Source: an uncultured Lachnospiraceae bacterium
GTDB lineage: Bacteria; Bacillota; Clostridia; Lachnospirales; Lachnospiraceae
Assembly (NCBI GenBank): GCA_900316395.1
Contig: ONCT01000011.1
Coordinates: 1-43,481 of the forward strand
Length of the DNA: 43,481 nt
Direction: 5' to 3'
Both the position numbers and the translations under genes were made by a program. Shown in pieces: positions 23,687-32,331 of this stretch; within the stretch, counting starts at the first letter, position 1; each line of letters begins with the position of its first letter. The notes under the pieces were generated by a model. It was not told where the DNA came from. It searched no databases and was given only the letters and a program-made list of their open reading frames with translations.

Positions 23687-24127
23687 ATGGATATTAAGGT
23701 TAGTAATGTAACACCTGTTAATCAGGTAAAAGAGACAGAACAGGTTCAAAAGGGTGACGATTCCTTTAAGTTCACGCTGGTGTCGAAGATAGATGATGCC
23801 AACCTGAAGCAGAAGTTGTCTTCCCTTATGGAAAATATTAATCAACAGGGTGATAAGATAGCTAAGCATATGGATATTAACGACCTGCAGAAGTATCGTG
23901 AGCTTGTAAAAGAGTTCATGAATGAGGTGGTTAACAGGTCACATGAGTTTACGAGAGAGAATTTCCTTGATAGAAAAGGTCGTCATAGAGTGTATGGCAT
24001 GATTCGTCAGGTGGACGATAATCTTGATGGGCTTGCTAAGGAGCTTGTTAAGGAAGAGAAGGACCACATTGCAATCTTAGGTCACATCGACGAAATCCGC
24101 GGATTGCTACTTGATATTTCGACCTAG
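23687..24127 (+). CDS. YaaR family protein (DUF327)
   Basis: A 146-residue acidic helical protein with the YaaR/DUF327 pattern [36 protein letters not shown]. Its function is unknown; B. subtilis yaaR lies just before holB. A GGAG site is near the ATG, 9 bp after the kinase gene. In this window holB is displaced by 5.3 kb, and directly after the yaaR stop come GC-rich tandem repeats and palindromic element E. Confidence 0.87.
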   Translation: MDIKVSNVTPVNQVKETEQVQKGDDSFKFTLVSKIDDANLKQKLSSLMENINQQGDKIAKHMDINDLQKYRELVKEFMNEVVNRSHEFTRENFLDRKGRHRVYGMIRQVDDNLDGLAKELVKEEKDHIAILGHIDEIRGLLLDIST

Positions 24128-24200
24128 GCGGCGCCCCAGGCCCCGTAATCTAAGCGGCGCCCCAAGCTCCGCAATTATGCGGCTCCCCAGGCCCCGCCGC
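24128..24200 (+). repeat. GC-rich tandem repeats after yaaR
   Basis: Three tandem units of about 22-26 bp (24128-24153, 24154-24178, 24179-24200) share a GCGGCGCCCCAGGCCCCG-like block followed by a short AT segment. They are far more GC-rich than their surroundings, begin at the yaaR stop codon, and the last unit runs into the outer arm of element E. Confidence 0.8.
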
Positions 24201-24419
24201 TGTGTTGGAAGTATATTGCCAAAGGTAATGCTTCGCTAAGAATATATAAGTGATTATATAAGATATAATTGATATGACACAACCGTTGCTCGATCTGCCA
24301 TCCAGGTAGCGAGCAACTAATCCCAGCATCCCTGCTGGGATTTTGTTGTATACAGAGATAATCACTAATATATTCTAAGCTTGCATTAATCCTTAGCAAT
24401 ATACTTCCAACACAGCGGC
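24196..24419 (+). repeat. Large branched palindromic element, copy E
   Basis: A 224-bp element with a perfect 24-bp outer inverted repeat (24196-24219 and 24396-24419). Core from CTTCGCTAAG (24231-24240) to CTAAGCTTG (24375-24383). Hairpin 1 at 24286-24316 (TTGCTCG/CGAGCAA, AT bulge, CTGCC/GGTAG, loop ATCCA), hairpin 2 at 24319-24342 (AATCCCAGCA/TGCTGGGATT, loop TCCC), preceded by GACACAACC. The core is nearly the same as copy C 13.7 kb away. Hairpin 2 is followed by TTTTGTTGT, so a truncated fold could also act as a terminator. Confidence 0.88.
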
Positions 24420-24455
24420 TAATATCCTGAGTAGCCACGTATAAGGAACTGGCTT

Positions 24456-24511
24456 GGGTCGCCGCAATATAGAGTGTCATGAGGGATCGCCGCAACATAG
24501 AGTGACATGAG
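24456..24511 (+). repeat. Two 28-bp direct repeats
   Basis: 24456-24483 and 24484-24511 are adjacent and differ at three positions; each starts GG(G/A)TCGCCGCAA and ends CATGAG. The end of the second copy forms the left side of the terminator that follows. The remaining 24539-24690 stretch before the next gene is AT-rich leader DNA without another clear signal. Confidence 0.85.
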
Positions 24512-24538
24512 CCTGGTTCGCCTCATGTTTTGTTCTTT
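24505..24538 (+). terminator. Likely terminator upstream of the phospholipase-like gene
   Basis: ACATGAG (24505-24511) pairs with CTCATGT (24522-24528), followed by TTTTGTTCTTT. It would separate transcription of the yaaO-yaaR genes from the gene at 24691. Confidence 0.65.
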
Positions 24539-24690
24539 AATATCCACCATAACCTTATAACATAAATACATATAAATAAGAAATAATTACACACAAATAG
24601 CATAGTTTTGTGATAGAATATTAACGTTAATGTGGATAAATATAGCAAATAATTGAAATATAGGGATTATATGAAGGAGACGAGGTAAGT

Positions 24691-27600
24691 ATGAAAATAG
24701 CTAACTTCAAAAGAATCGTAACATTTTCCATGGTGCTAATACTACTTGTCAGTATACTTGCGCCGTTGCCAGGCCCTGCTTTGGCAGCAGAAAACGAAGG
24801 AGTTGACCCTGAGAGTCTTAAGGGATGTAATTGGATGTCTCTTATATCTAATGACAGGTATCTTAATGAGGTTAATATACCAGGAACCCATGATGCTGGA
24901 ATGGCCCAGGCCAAGCCATATGGACTAGTGGGCAAGCTTGGTCCAAGCTATGGTAGGACACAGAGCCTTAGTGTAAGGGACCAGATGAATGATGGTGTTC
25001 GAATGTTAGATATTAGAATGACTAACAGATACGGTTCCCAGGATACATCAGATGATATATATATTGTACATGGTAGTGAGGGCACGTTTGATGCAAGATT
25101 CTATTCTTATAAGAGTAAGAAAAGAATTAAAGCTAAACGTTCTTCATACTACAAATATACTTACTATACAGTAAATGATTTGATGGCTGAAGTATCAGAG
25201 TTCCTTAAGAATAACCCATCTGAAACAATTCTGCTTGAAATGGGATATGAGTATAATTCAGGTGACGAGGATAAGACTTACGCAAAAGCACAGAAGCTCT
25301 TAGATCAGTACGCAGCTACAATTAATCCTTCTACTGGAAAACCATACATTTATACAGACAATGGTTCTAAGATTATTAATAATATGCCAACCATGGGACA
25401 GGCACGAGGCCAGGTTGTTGTATTATCTAAGAATACGGGAGCGTTAGGCTACGGAATACAATACAGTGCACCTAATGGCTATGCTATTAATACGAAGGTG
25501 GCTGGAAAGACATTCTGCTTCGAGAATCATTACGAAGCAGACAAGAGTCATAAGTTAGATTATGTTAAGAATTTTTTCAATGGAGGTACTGTTAATAAAT
25601 GGCCAACCTCAGGTAAGCAGGCCTACGGAACTGACTCTATTAAAGCACAGATTCATGACCTTCCTAAGGATGTTACAACACATATTGATAAAGGAAATAT
25701 TATATCAACATCTTCTAATGTGGCCTGGGCAGACTGGAAGAAGCTAGGCGATAATCCTCAGGAAGTAGCGGATGTTGTTAACCCATATCTATATGGAAGT
25801 GATGGACTCTTCAATACTCGCGGCAAGCTATATGGATGGGTTTATTCAGATTATGTAAATGCACAAATGGCGCGAAAGCTGTATTTAACTAACTTCCCAA
25901 CAGGAGCAGACGGCCTTAATTACAAGAAAGTTACATATAAGATTGGCACTGAAGAAAAGACAACCTATGTTCTTAATGGAGAAGAAATAACATTACCTGA
26001 TTCCACCCAGACTTTTGCTGAAGGAATTACATTTGACGGATGGACGAAAGAAAGCGATCCTAGAAAAGTCTATAAGGTAGGGGAGAAGTTCAAGATTACT
26101 GAGGATACAGTATTCAACGCCCACACCCAATATACCTGGAAAGGACTTAATCAGTATCTTAGCAAGCAACAGTCGGGAACTGTTGATATTAAGCTTTCTG
26201 GAGATTTGATTTCTACCGAAGCAGATGAAACCTTAACCATTCCATCTGGAGTAACAGTTAATATTGATGTTGACGGCTATAAGATAGATGGAACGAAGAA
26301 GAGTAGCGACAGACCGAACTTTACCGTATATGGAAAGCTTAATATTGTAAGTGAAAACAACAGTAATGGAATAATTACTGGTGGTAAGAGTGAGAAGGGT
26401 GGAGCATTCTATGTTGCACCAGGTGGAGAACTAACTGTAGGAAATAATATTCTAATTACAGGCAACAAAGCCTCATACGGTGGAGGTATCTATCTTAATA
26501 ATGCGCAAAATGGCAAGAGCGCTGCCAAGGCTGTTATTAAGAATGCTACCATTACAAATAATGAAGCCACATATGGTTCAGGTGGTGGTGTCTATGCTCC
26601 TGATGGTACGACTGTAGAATTAAGTGGCAAAGTAATAATTACAAACAACACTGGTAAAATATACCGTTCAGGCGTCAGCAACCTGCACGTTGATAAGAGC
26701 GATACGCCTATAATATATCTGACTGGTAATCTGCAAACAGATTCGGACATAGGAATATCGGCGTACTTAAATCATGTTAATAATACTGAAATGCCAATAG
26801 CTTACGACAATAATAGTGGTTCGAATGTAAATGGCAGCAAGGATTATTTTAAGAGCGATTATGCCGGTAATGTAATTGGTGTGGGAACAGGCGACAATGC
26901 GAATAAGCTTGTTATAAAGCCATTCAAGACATACACTGTTACATTTTTTAATTCCTATAAAATACCAGACCAAACTGTTGTAGCTGGTAGCAAGGCCACA
27001 AAGCCTAAGGATACACCGTTCAAGCCAAATTACAGGTTTACTAATTGGATAATAGATAATGACCCTGAAAAACCTTATGACTTCAACACACCAGTGAACT
27101 CTAACCTAAGCTTGTATCCTAATTATGTACCGTATTTCGTATATGTTTCCTTCTATCATAATGATGCAAGTGGACAGATATCCACAAGATGTGTTCAATA
27201 TGATACGGCAATAAGCAACTTGCCAGATAATCCAGCTTATAAGGGATACTCATTTGTGGGCTGGTACAAGGATAAAGCGCTTACACAGGCATTTGATCCT
27301 GCAGAGAATATAACAAGCAATATTACTCTCTATGGAAAATGGAATAAGCAGCCAGATGTAACATTAACATTTGACACAGGTGGTGGAAGCGTAGTACAGC
27401 CTCAGACCATTGAGTATGGAAGCACTGCAACAAGGCCAACCGTTAATCCTACAAGGTCAGGTAAGCTGTTTACAGGATGGTTTACTGACAGCTTATGCGT
27501 AAACGCATTTGACTTTAGTACACCAATAACAGCTAACACAACAATATACGCAAGATGGGAGACAGATCCGGCAATTACAACTAATTATGTAGTCGCATTT

Positions 27601-29424
27601 GACTCTAATGGTGGTTCTAATACGTCTTCACAGACAATATCAAGTGGAGGACTTGTAACAAAGCCTACAGACCCAACGAAGACAGGCTATGCATTCAGAA
27701 ATTGGTTTACAGACCCAGCTTGTACCAATGTATATAACTTCTCAAAGCCTGTTACTAGTGATATGATTCTATATGCCGGCTGGTACAAGGTAGAGCGTGT
27801 TGTAACATTTAATAGTAACGGCGGTTCGTTAGTAGATTCACAGCGATTAGCTGATGGTGAGACAGCTCATTACATGGAAAGCACGAAGCAGGGCTACACC
27901 TTCCTAGGCTGGTATACTGATGAGCAGTTAACTAATGAATACGACTTCGATACACCTGTTACTAACTCCATTACACTTTATGCAAAATGGATTCAACAGG
28001 AAATGACAGTAACATTTGATTCCATGGGAGGTTCTGATGTAGCGGAGGACTATCCAAAGTGGGGAGGTATCGTGGCAGAGCCAGAGGTGCCTGTTCGTGA
28101 AGGCTACAACTTCTTAGGCTGGTATACCAACAGCGAGTGTACTATCAAATACAACTTCAGCACTCCTGTTAAGAAGGACATTACCCTTTATGCAAAATGG
28201 GAAAAAGGCCCAGAAGAAGAGACATATGATGTAACATTTGATACAAGTGGCGGAACTGCTGTTTCACCTAAGACAAATCTTTCTTATGGTACATTGTTAG
28301 ATTTAACAACAATTAGTACAAGTTTAGAAGAATATGATTTTGTTGGATGGTATATGCAGCTAGGCGGAATGAGCGCTGATGATTTAAGAGAGTTAATTAA
28401 AGATAATTCAGATATGGAAGAGTATACCTGGATTGACAATGAAATACCTTATATTTTGTCAGAAAACAACTATTATGTTGATGGAGACGCGCATTTCAAG
28501 GCTAGATTCGAAAAGCAGCTAGTTACACTAAGCTTCTACGATGGAGAAGACTTGGTAGAAACTCAGACAGCTACAAAAAATTTTATACCACTTTATCCAG
28601 AGGAAATAAGTAAAGCAGGATACAATTTCGTTGACTGGTATTCTGATCCTGATTTAGTATATTTATTCGACTTTGATGCACCAATAGACGAGGATACCAA
28701 GGCTTATGCAAAATGGGAAAAGGAAGAGTATACCATAACATTTGACAGTAATGGTGGAACACCAGTAGAAAGTCAGGAAATACAATCTGATGAGAAGGTA
28801 AAAGAACCTACCAAGCCAACTCGCAGTGATGATGAGTTCTTAGGTTGGTATACACCGATAACTGACGATCCAACAGAGATTGATTATATCTTAGAGGAAT
28901 GCAGTGATGAGAAGGATCAATTTGTAGTATATGGAAGAACATTGTACCATGAATATGACTTCGATAACGAAATTGTAGATGAAGATATAGAGTTAGTTGC
29001 TATGTGGGATGACCAGGAGATATATAGATTATTTAATCCATATACAAGTGAGCACCTATATACAACAAATCAAGGAGAACTGTACTACCTAACATCAATA
29101 GGATGGAATTTTGAAGGAGTAGCATGGGTTTCACCAACGCAGGGAGACCCTGTATATCGCTTATTTAATCCATACACCTACGAGCATTTCTACACTTTGA
29201 ATAAGGGCGAGATGGATTATTTAGTTACATTAGGCTGGAGTTACGAAGGAATAGTATGGTATTCTAATAATGACAAAGAATATGAGGGACAATGGGTATA
29301 TCGTCTCTTCAATCCATACGAAAGCATAGGTGCACATTTATACACATTGAATAAGGGTGAAGTCGATTATCTGGTTACTTTAGGCTGGATATACGAGGGT
29401 ACCTGTTGGAAAACAGTTGATTAA
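24691..29424 (+). CDS. Secreted giant protein: PI-PLC X-like domain, InlB-type repeats, DUF5648 repeats
   Basis: A 1,577-residue exported protein. A signal peptide spans about residues 1-32. Residues 45-400 form a phosphatidylinositol-specific phospholipase C X-like domain: NIPGTHDAGM places the first catalytic His at 67, VRMLDIRMT follows, and IVHGS gives the second at 127. Residues about 500-690 resemble a beta-helix (GGGIYLNN, ATITNNEA). About nine Listeria-Bacteroides (InlB B-type) repeats follow (about 745-1440; typical GYxFxGWYTD and TLYAKW). The C-terminus holds three DUF5648-type repeats with YRLFNPY, HLYT and GW. No LPXTG motif is present. The repeats suggest a surface or adhesion role, the first domain cleavage of inositol phospholipids or glycans carrying them; activity is not proven. 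It lies inside an otherwise conserved operon, between yaaR and holB. Confidence 0.88.
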   Translation: MKIANFKRIVTFSMVLILLVSILAPLPGPALAAENEGVDPESLKGCNWMSLISNDRYLNEVNIPGTHDAGMAQAKPYGLVGKLGPSYGRTQSLSVRDQMNDGVRMLDIRMTNRYGSQDTSDDIYIVHGSEGTFDARFYSYKSKKRIKAKRSSYYKYTYYTVNDLMAEVSEFLKNNPSETILLEMGYEYNSGDEDKTYAKAQKLLDQYAATINPSTGKPYIYTDNGSKIINNMPTMGQARGQVVVLSKNTGALGYGIQYSAPNGYAINTKVAGKTFCFENHYEADKSHKLDYVKNFFNGGTVNKWPTSGKQAYGTDSIKAQIHDLPKDVTTHIDKGNIISTSSNVAWADWKKLGDNPQEVADVVNPYLYGSDGLFNTRGKLYGWVYSDYVNAQMARKLYLTNFPTGADGLNYKKVTYKIGTEEKTTYVLNGEEITLPDSTQTFAEGITFDGWTKESDPRKVYKVGEKFKITEDTVFNAHTQYTWKGLNQYLSKQQSGTVDIKLSGDLISTEADETLTIPSGVTVNIDVDGYKIDGTKKSSDRPNFTVYGKLNIVSENNSNGIITGGKSEKGGAFYVAPGGELTVGNNILITGNKASYGGGIYLNNAQNGKSAAKAVIKNATITNNEATYGSGGGVYAPDGTTVELSGKVIITNNTGKIYRSGVSNLHVDKSDTPIIYLTGNLQTDSDIGISAYLNHVNNTEMPIAYDNNSGSNVNGSKDYFKSDYAGNVIGVGTGDNANKLVIKPFKTYTVTFFNSYKIPDQTVVAGSKATKPKDTPFKPNYRFTNWIIDNDPEKPYDFNTPVNSNLSLYPNYVPYFVYVSFYHNDASGQISTRCVQYDTAISNLPDNPAYKGYSFVGWYKDKALTQAFDPAENITSNITLYGKWNKQPDVTLTFDTGGGSVVQPQTIEYGSTATRPTVNPTRSGKLFTGWFTDSLCVNAFDFSTPITANTTIYARWETDPAITTNYVVAFDSNGGSNTSSQTISSGGLVTKPTDPTKTGYAFRNWFTDPACTNVYNFSKPVTSDMILYAGWYKVERVVTFNSNGGSLVDSQRLADGETAHYMESTKQGYTFLGWYTDEQLTNEYDFDTPVTNSITLYAKWIQQEMTVTFDSMGGSDVAEDYPKWGGIVAEPEVPVREGYNFLGWYTNSECTIKYNFSTPVKKDITLYAKWEKGPEEETYDVTFDTSGGTAVSPKTNLSYGTLLDLTTISTSLEEYDFVGWYMQLGGMSADDLRELIKDNSDMEEYTWIDNEIPYILSENNYYVDGDAHFKARFEKQLVTLSFYDGEDLVETQTATKNFIPLYPEEISKAGYNFVDWYSDPDLVYLFDFDAPIDEDTKAYAKWEKEEYTITFDSNGGTPVESQEIQSDEKVKEPTKPTRSDDEFLGWYTPITDDPTEIDYILEECSDEKDQFVVYGRTLYHEYDFDNEIVDEDIELVAMWDDQEIYRLFNPYTSEHLYTTNQGELYYLTSIGWNFEGVAWVSPTQGDPVYRLFNPYTYEHFYTLNKGEMDYLVTLGWSYEGIVWYSNNDKEYEGQWVYRLFNPYESIGAHLYTLNKGEVDYLVTLGWIYEGTCWKTVD

Positions 29425-29446
29425 ACAACAATTATTGAGGTTATAG

Positions 29447-30427
29447 ATGAAATTTCAAGATGTATGTGGTCAGGAAGCATTGATTAATCATATGCAAAGT
29501 GCTATCCGACTCGGTAAGATAAGCCATGCTTACATAATTAGCGGAGAAAAGGGCTTTGATAAGCTTTCATTAGCAGAGCCCTTTGCTCAGGCTATGTTAT
29601 GTAGCAATCTGAATATAGAGCCTTGCGGCGAATGTATAAGCTGCAAGAAAGCTATTCATCATAATCATCCGGATATAATATACATTTCCCATGAAAAACC
29701 TAATCTAATATCTGCTAAGGAAATTAGAGAACAAATAGTAAATACGGTAGATATAATTCCTTATGAAAGTAAGCGGAAGATATATATCATAGAGGACGGA
29801 GAGTTAATTAATGAGCAGGGACAGAACATTCTGCTTAAGACAATTGAGGACCCGCCAAGCTATGCAACTATTATAATTCTTACCACTAATAAGGATATGT
29901 TTCTTCCTACTGTGCTATCAAGGTGTGTATGTCTTGATATGCAGCCGGTAAGCAATGAAACTATCAAATCCTATTTGATGAAGAAGGGAATAGTAGATTA
30001 TCAGGCCGATATGGCCATTGATTTCGCAGAAGGAAATCCTGGCAAGGCCCTTATGATTGCGGATGATGTTGAGTTCAAGGAGCGACGGCGATTAGTTATT
30101 AATATGATAAGGGAATATAAGAAATACGACCCTAATGACATTGCCAAGCTCGCCGAGAGAATGGAAAAGGATAGCGAGAATATTGACAGTTATATAGATT
30201 TGTTATTGCTGTTTATGCGGGATGCACTAATTCTTAATACAACAGGGGATGAGTCAAGAGTTCATTTCCGAGAAGAAATGGGCAGCGTAAGAGATATGTC
30301 GAGACTTCCCATAAGCAGAATCAATGATTTAGTTAATATAATCTGCGAAGCTAAGAACAGGATTAACACCGGAGTTACTATAAGCTTTGCAATAGAAATA
30401 ATGTTACATAAAATGAAGGAGATATAA
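29447..30427 (+). CDS. holB: DNA polymerase III subunit delta'
   Basis: A 326-residue clamp-loader subunit. The zinc module CGECISCKKAIHHNHPD (four-Cys type) is at about residues 58-74, and ILLKTIEDPPSYATIIILTTN with LSRC matches sensor 1/SRC. The P-loop is degenerate (SGEKGFDKLSLA, lacking GKT), as is common for delta', which does not hydrolyse ATP. GAGGTT precedes the ATG. It resumes the conserved operon, 8 bp before ricT. Confidence 0.94.
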   Translation: MKFQDVCGQEALINHMQSAIRLGKISHAYIISGEKGFDKLSLAEPFAQAMLCSNLNIEPCGECISCKKAIHHNHPDIIYISHEKPNLISAKEIREQIVNTVDIIPYESKRKIYIIEDGELINEQGQNILLKTIEDPPSYATIIILTTNKDMFLPTVLSRCVCLDMQPVSNETIKSYLMKKGIVDYQADMAIDFAEGNPGKALMIADDVEFKERRRLVINMIREYKKYDPNDIAKLAERMEKDSENIDSYIDLLLLFMRDALILNTTGDESRVHFREEMGSVRDMSRLPISRINDLVNIICEAKNRINTGVTISFAIEIMLHKMKEI

Positions 30428-30434
30428 AGCGAAA

Positions 30435-31583
30435 ATGGATACACAAGAAATGAACACAGAAGAAATAAGCACAGAGGAAATGCCATCAGAAGAAGTTAAT
30501 ACTGATGAGAAGGTTACGGTAATAGGCGTAAGATTCAGAAATGTGGGTAAAATCTATTATTTCGACCCAACAGGTTTCGAAATCAATGTTGGGGACAAGG
30601 TAATAGTTGAGACAGCAAGAGGTATAGAGATAGGCACAGTTCTTCTTGGTGCTAGGGAAGTAGGCGTTGAGAGCATCGTTAGCCCTCTTAAGGGAATAGA
30701 GCGTCTTGCTACAGAAGAAGATGTGGAGCACGCCGCAGAGAATAGAGACAAGGAGAAGGAAGCCTGTGTAAAATGTAAGGAATTGATAGAGAAGCATGGA
30801 CTAGACATGAAGCTTGTTGGCGCTGAATACACATTTGACAATAAGAAGCTACTGTTCTACTTCACATCTGATGGCAGGGTAGACTTTAGAGAGCTTGTTA
30901 AGGACTTAGCCGGGGTATTTCGCACTCGAATTGAGCTTAGACAAATCGGTGTCAGAGACGAGGCGAAGATTCTAGGAGGCCTTGGAATATGTGGAAGAGA
31001 GCTTTGCTGCGCATCATATTTATCTGATTTTGCACCGGTTTCTATTAAGATGGCTAAGGAGCAGGGACTTCCTCTTAATCCAACGAAGATATCAGGAAAT
31101 TGCGGAAGACTTATGTGTTGTCTAAAGAACGAGAATGAGACATATAAGTACTTAAATAGCAATCTTCCTAACAAGGGCGATACCATTATAACCCCTACTG
31201 GCAGAGAGGCAGCAGTTGAAGACCTTAATGTCCTAAGACAGCAGGTTGTAGTTGTTGTAGAAGGGGAAGACGACATTAAGGAAAGACAGACATATCATGT
31301 TAGTGAGATAAGCTTCAAGCAGAGAAAGAAGAAGATAGAGGTCACTGATGAGGAAGCTAAAGAGTTAGAAGGCTTAGAAGACAACGATTTAGAGTCTTCT
31401 AATGCAGAAGAGAACAGTCAGGATAATAAAAAGCATAATAGAGAGCATAATCATGGCAAGGATAATTCACATCATAGAGACAGACATGATAAGAACCATG
31501 ATAACAAGAGAAATAAGAAATACAATAAGAAAAAGCATTATAACAAGAAGAATCATAATAACAAGGATAATAATGAAGGATAA
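30435..31583 (+). CDS. ricT: PSP1-domain protein RicT (YaaT)
   Basis: A 382-residue protein of the RicT/YaaT family. In B. subtilis it forms a complex with RicA and RicF that carries FeS clusters and guides RNase Y. The PSP1 core is clear: GVRFRNVGKIYYFDP, LRQIGVRDEAKILGGLGICGRELCC, and CGRLMCCLKNE, giving the conserved Cys pairs. The N-terminus has an acidic run of Glu-rich repeats, and the C-terminus (from about residue 325) is a low-complexity His/Lys/Asn/Asp tail, longer than usual. Standard order holB-ricT-trmN6-rsmI. Confidence 0.93.
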   Translation: MDTQEMNTEEISTEEMPSEEVNTDEKVTVIGVRFRNVGKIYYFDPTGFEINVGDKVIVETARGIEIGTVLLGAREVGVESIVSPLKGIERLATEEDVEHAAENRDKEKEACVKCKELIEKHGLDMKLVGAEYTFDNKKLLFYFTSDGRVDFRELVKDLAGVFRTRIELRQIGVRDEAKILGGLGICGRELCCASYLSDFAPVSIKMAKEQGLPLNPTKISGNCGRLMCCLKNENETYKYLNSNLPNKGDTIITPTGREAAVEDLNVLRQQVVVVVEGEDDIKERQTYHVSEISFKQRKKKIEVTDEEAKELEGLEDNDLESSNAEENSQDNKKHNREHNHGKDNSHHRDRHDKNHDNKRNKKYNKKKHYNKKNHNNKDNNEG

Positions 31584-31588
31584 GGGCT

Positions 31589-32329
31589 GTGGACGAATCA
31601 TTAATTCATGAAGGCGAGAGATTAGACGAGCTTCACAGAAAAGGATATATGATAATTCAGGACCCAAGTCAGTTTTGTTTTGGTATAGATGCGGTTTTAC
31701 TATCAGCATTTGCCAGAGCAGGCAGTAAGGAGAAGGTCCTTGATATAGGAACGGGCACCGGAATCATCCCAGTATTGATGGAAGCAAGGTATGGTGGCGC
31801 CTATACTGGTGTAGAGATTCAGGAAAAAGCAGCAGATATGGCTAGAAGATCTGTTATCTATAACCATCTTGAAGATAGTATTAAGATTCGAAATGAAGAC
31901 ATCAGGGAATCCTATAAAGGATATGGCAACAGACCCTTCGACGTTGTTACCACTAACCCACCATACATGATTCCTGATAAAGGATTAGTCAATCCCAACA
32001 GCGCCAAAGCTCTGTCCAGACACGAACTTACAATAGAATTGGAAGATATAGTTCGGATTAGCTCTCATCTTCTCAAAACAAAGGGTAGATTCTATATGAT
32101 TCACAGGCCCTCCCGACTTGTAGAGATTATGACGGTTATGAGGAAGTATAAGCTGGAAATAAAGCGACTAAGAATGGTCCATCCATTTATTGATAAAGAG
32201 GCCAATATGGTTTTAATTGAAGCAATTCATGAGGGTGGGGCGTTTATGAAGGTGGAGAGTCCATTAATTGTATACAAAGAGAAGGGAGTCTACACCGAAG
32301 AAGTAATGGATATATATTATGGAGAGTAA
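31589..32329 (+). CDS. tRNA1(Val) adenine37-N6-methyltransferase-like protein (YabB)
   Basis: A 246-residue SAM-dependent methyltransferase of the TrmN6/YabB group. LDIGTGTGIIPVLM (about residues 48-61) is the SAM motif and TNPPYM (about 122-127) the N6-adenine catalytic motif; FCFGIDAVLLSAFA is the typical N-terminal segment. The start is GTG at 31589, 5 bp after the ricT stop. rsmI follows after 2 bp. Activity on tRNA-Val is from family knowledge, mainly of proteobacterial members. Confidence 0.9.
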   Translation: MDESLIHEGERLDELHRKGYMIIQDPSQFCFGIDAVLLSAFARAGSKEKVLDIGTGTGIIPVLMEARYGGAYTGVEIQEKAADMARRSVIYNHLEDSIKIRNEDIRESYKGYGNRPFDVVTTNPPYMIPDKGLVNPNSAKALSRHELTIELEDIVRISSHLLKTKGRFYMIHRPSRLVEIMTVMRKYKLEIKRLRMVHPFIDKEANMVLIEAIHEGGAFMKVESPLIVYKEKGVYTEEVMDIYYGE

Positions 32330-32331
32330 TA

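Noticed and set aside
24150..24498. Minus-strand frames across element E
   Set aside because: They run through the palindrome and tandem repeats, have no ribosome binding site and look like no protein family; the stem-loop explains the sequence better.
24128..24511. CRISPR-like array from the short repeats near element E
   Set aside because: Units are directly adjacent or share no regular unique spacers, only two or three copies exist, and no cas gene is present.
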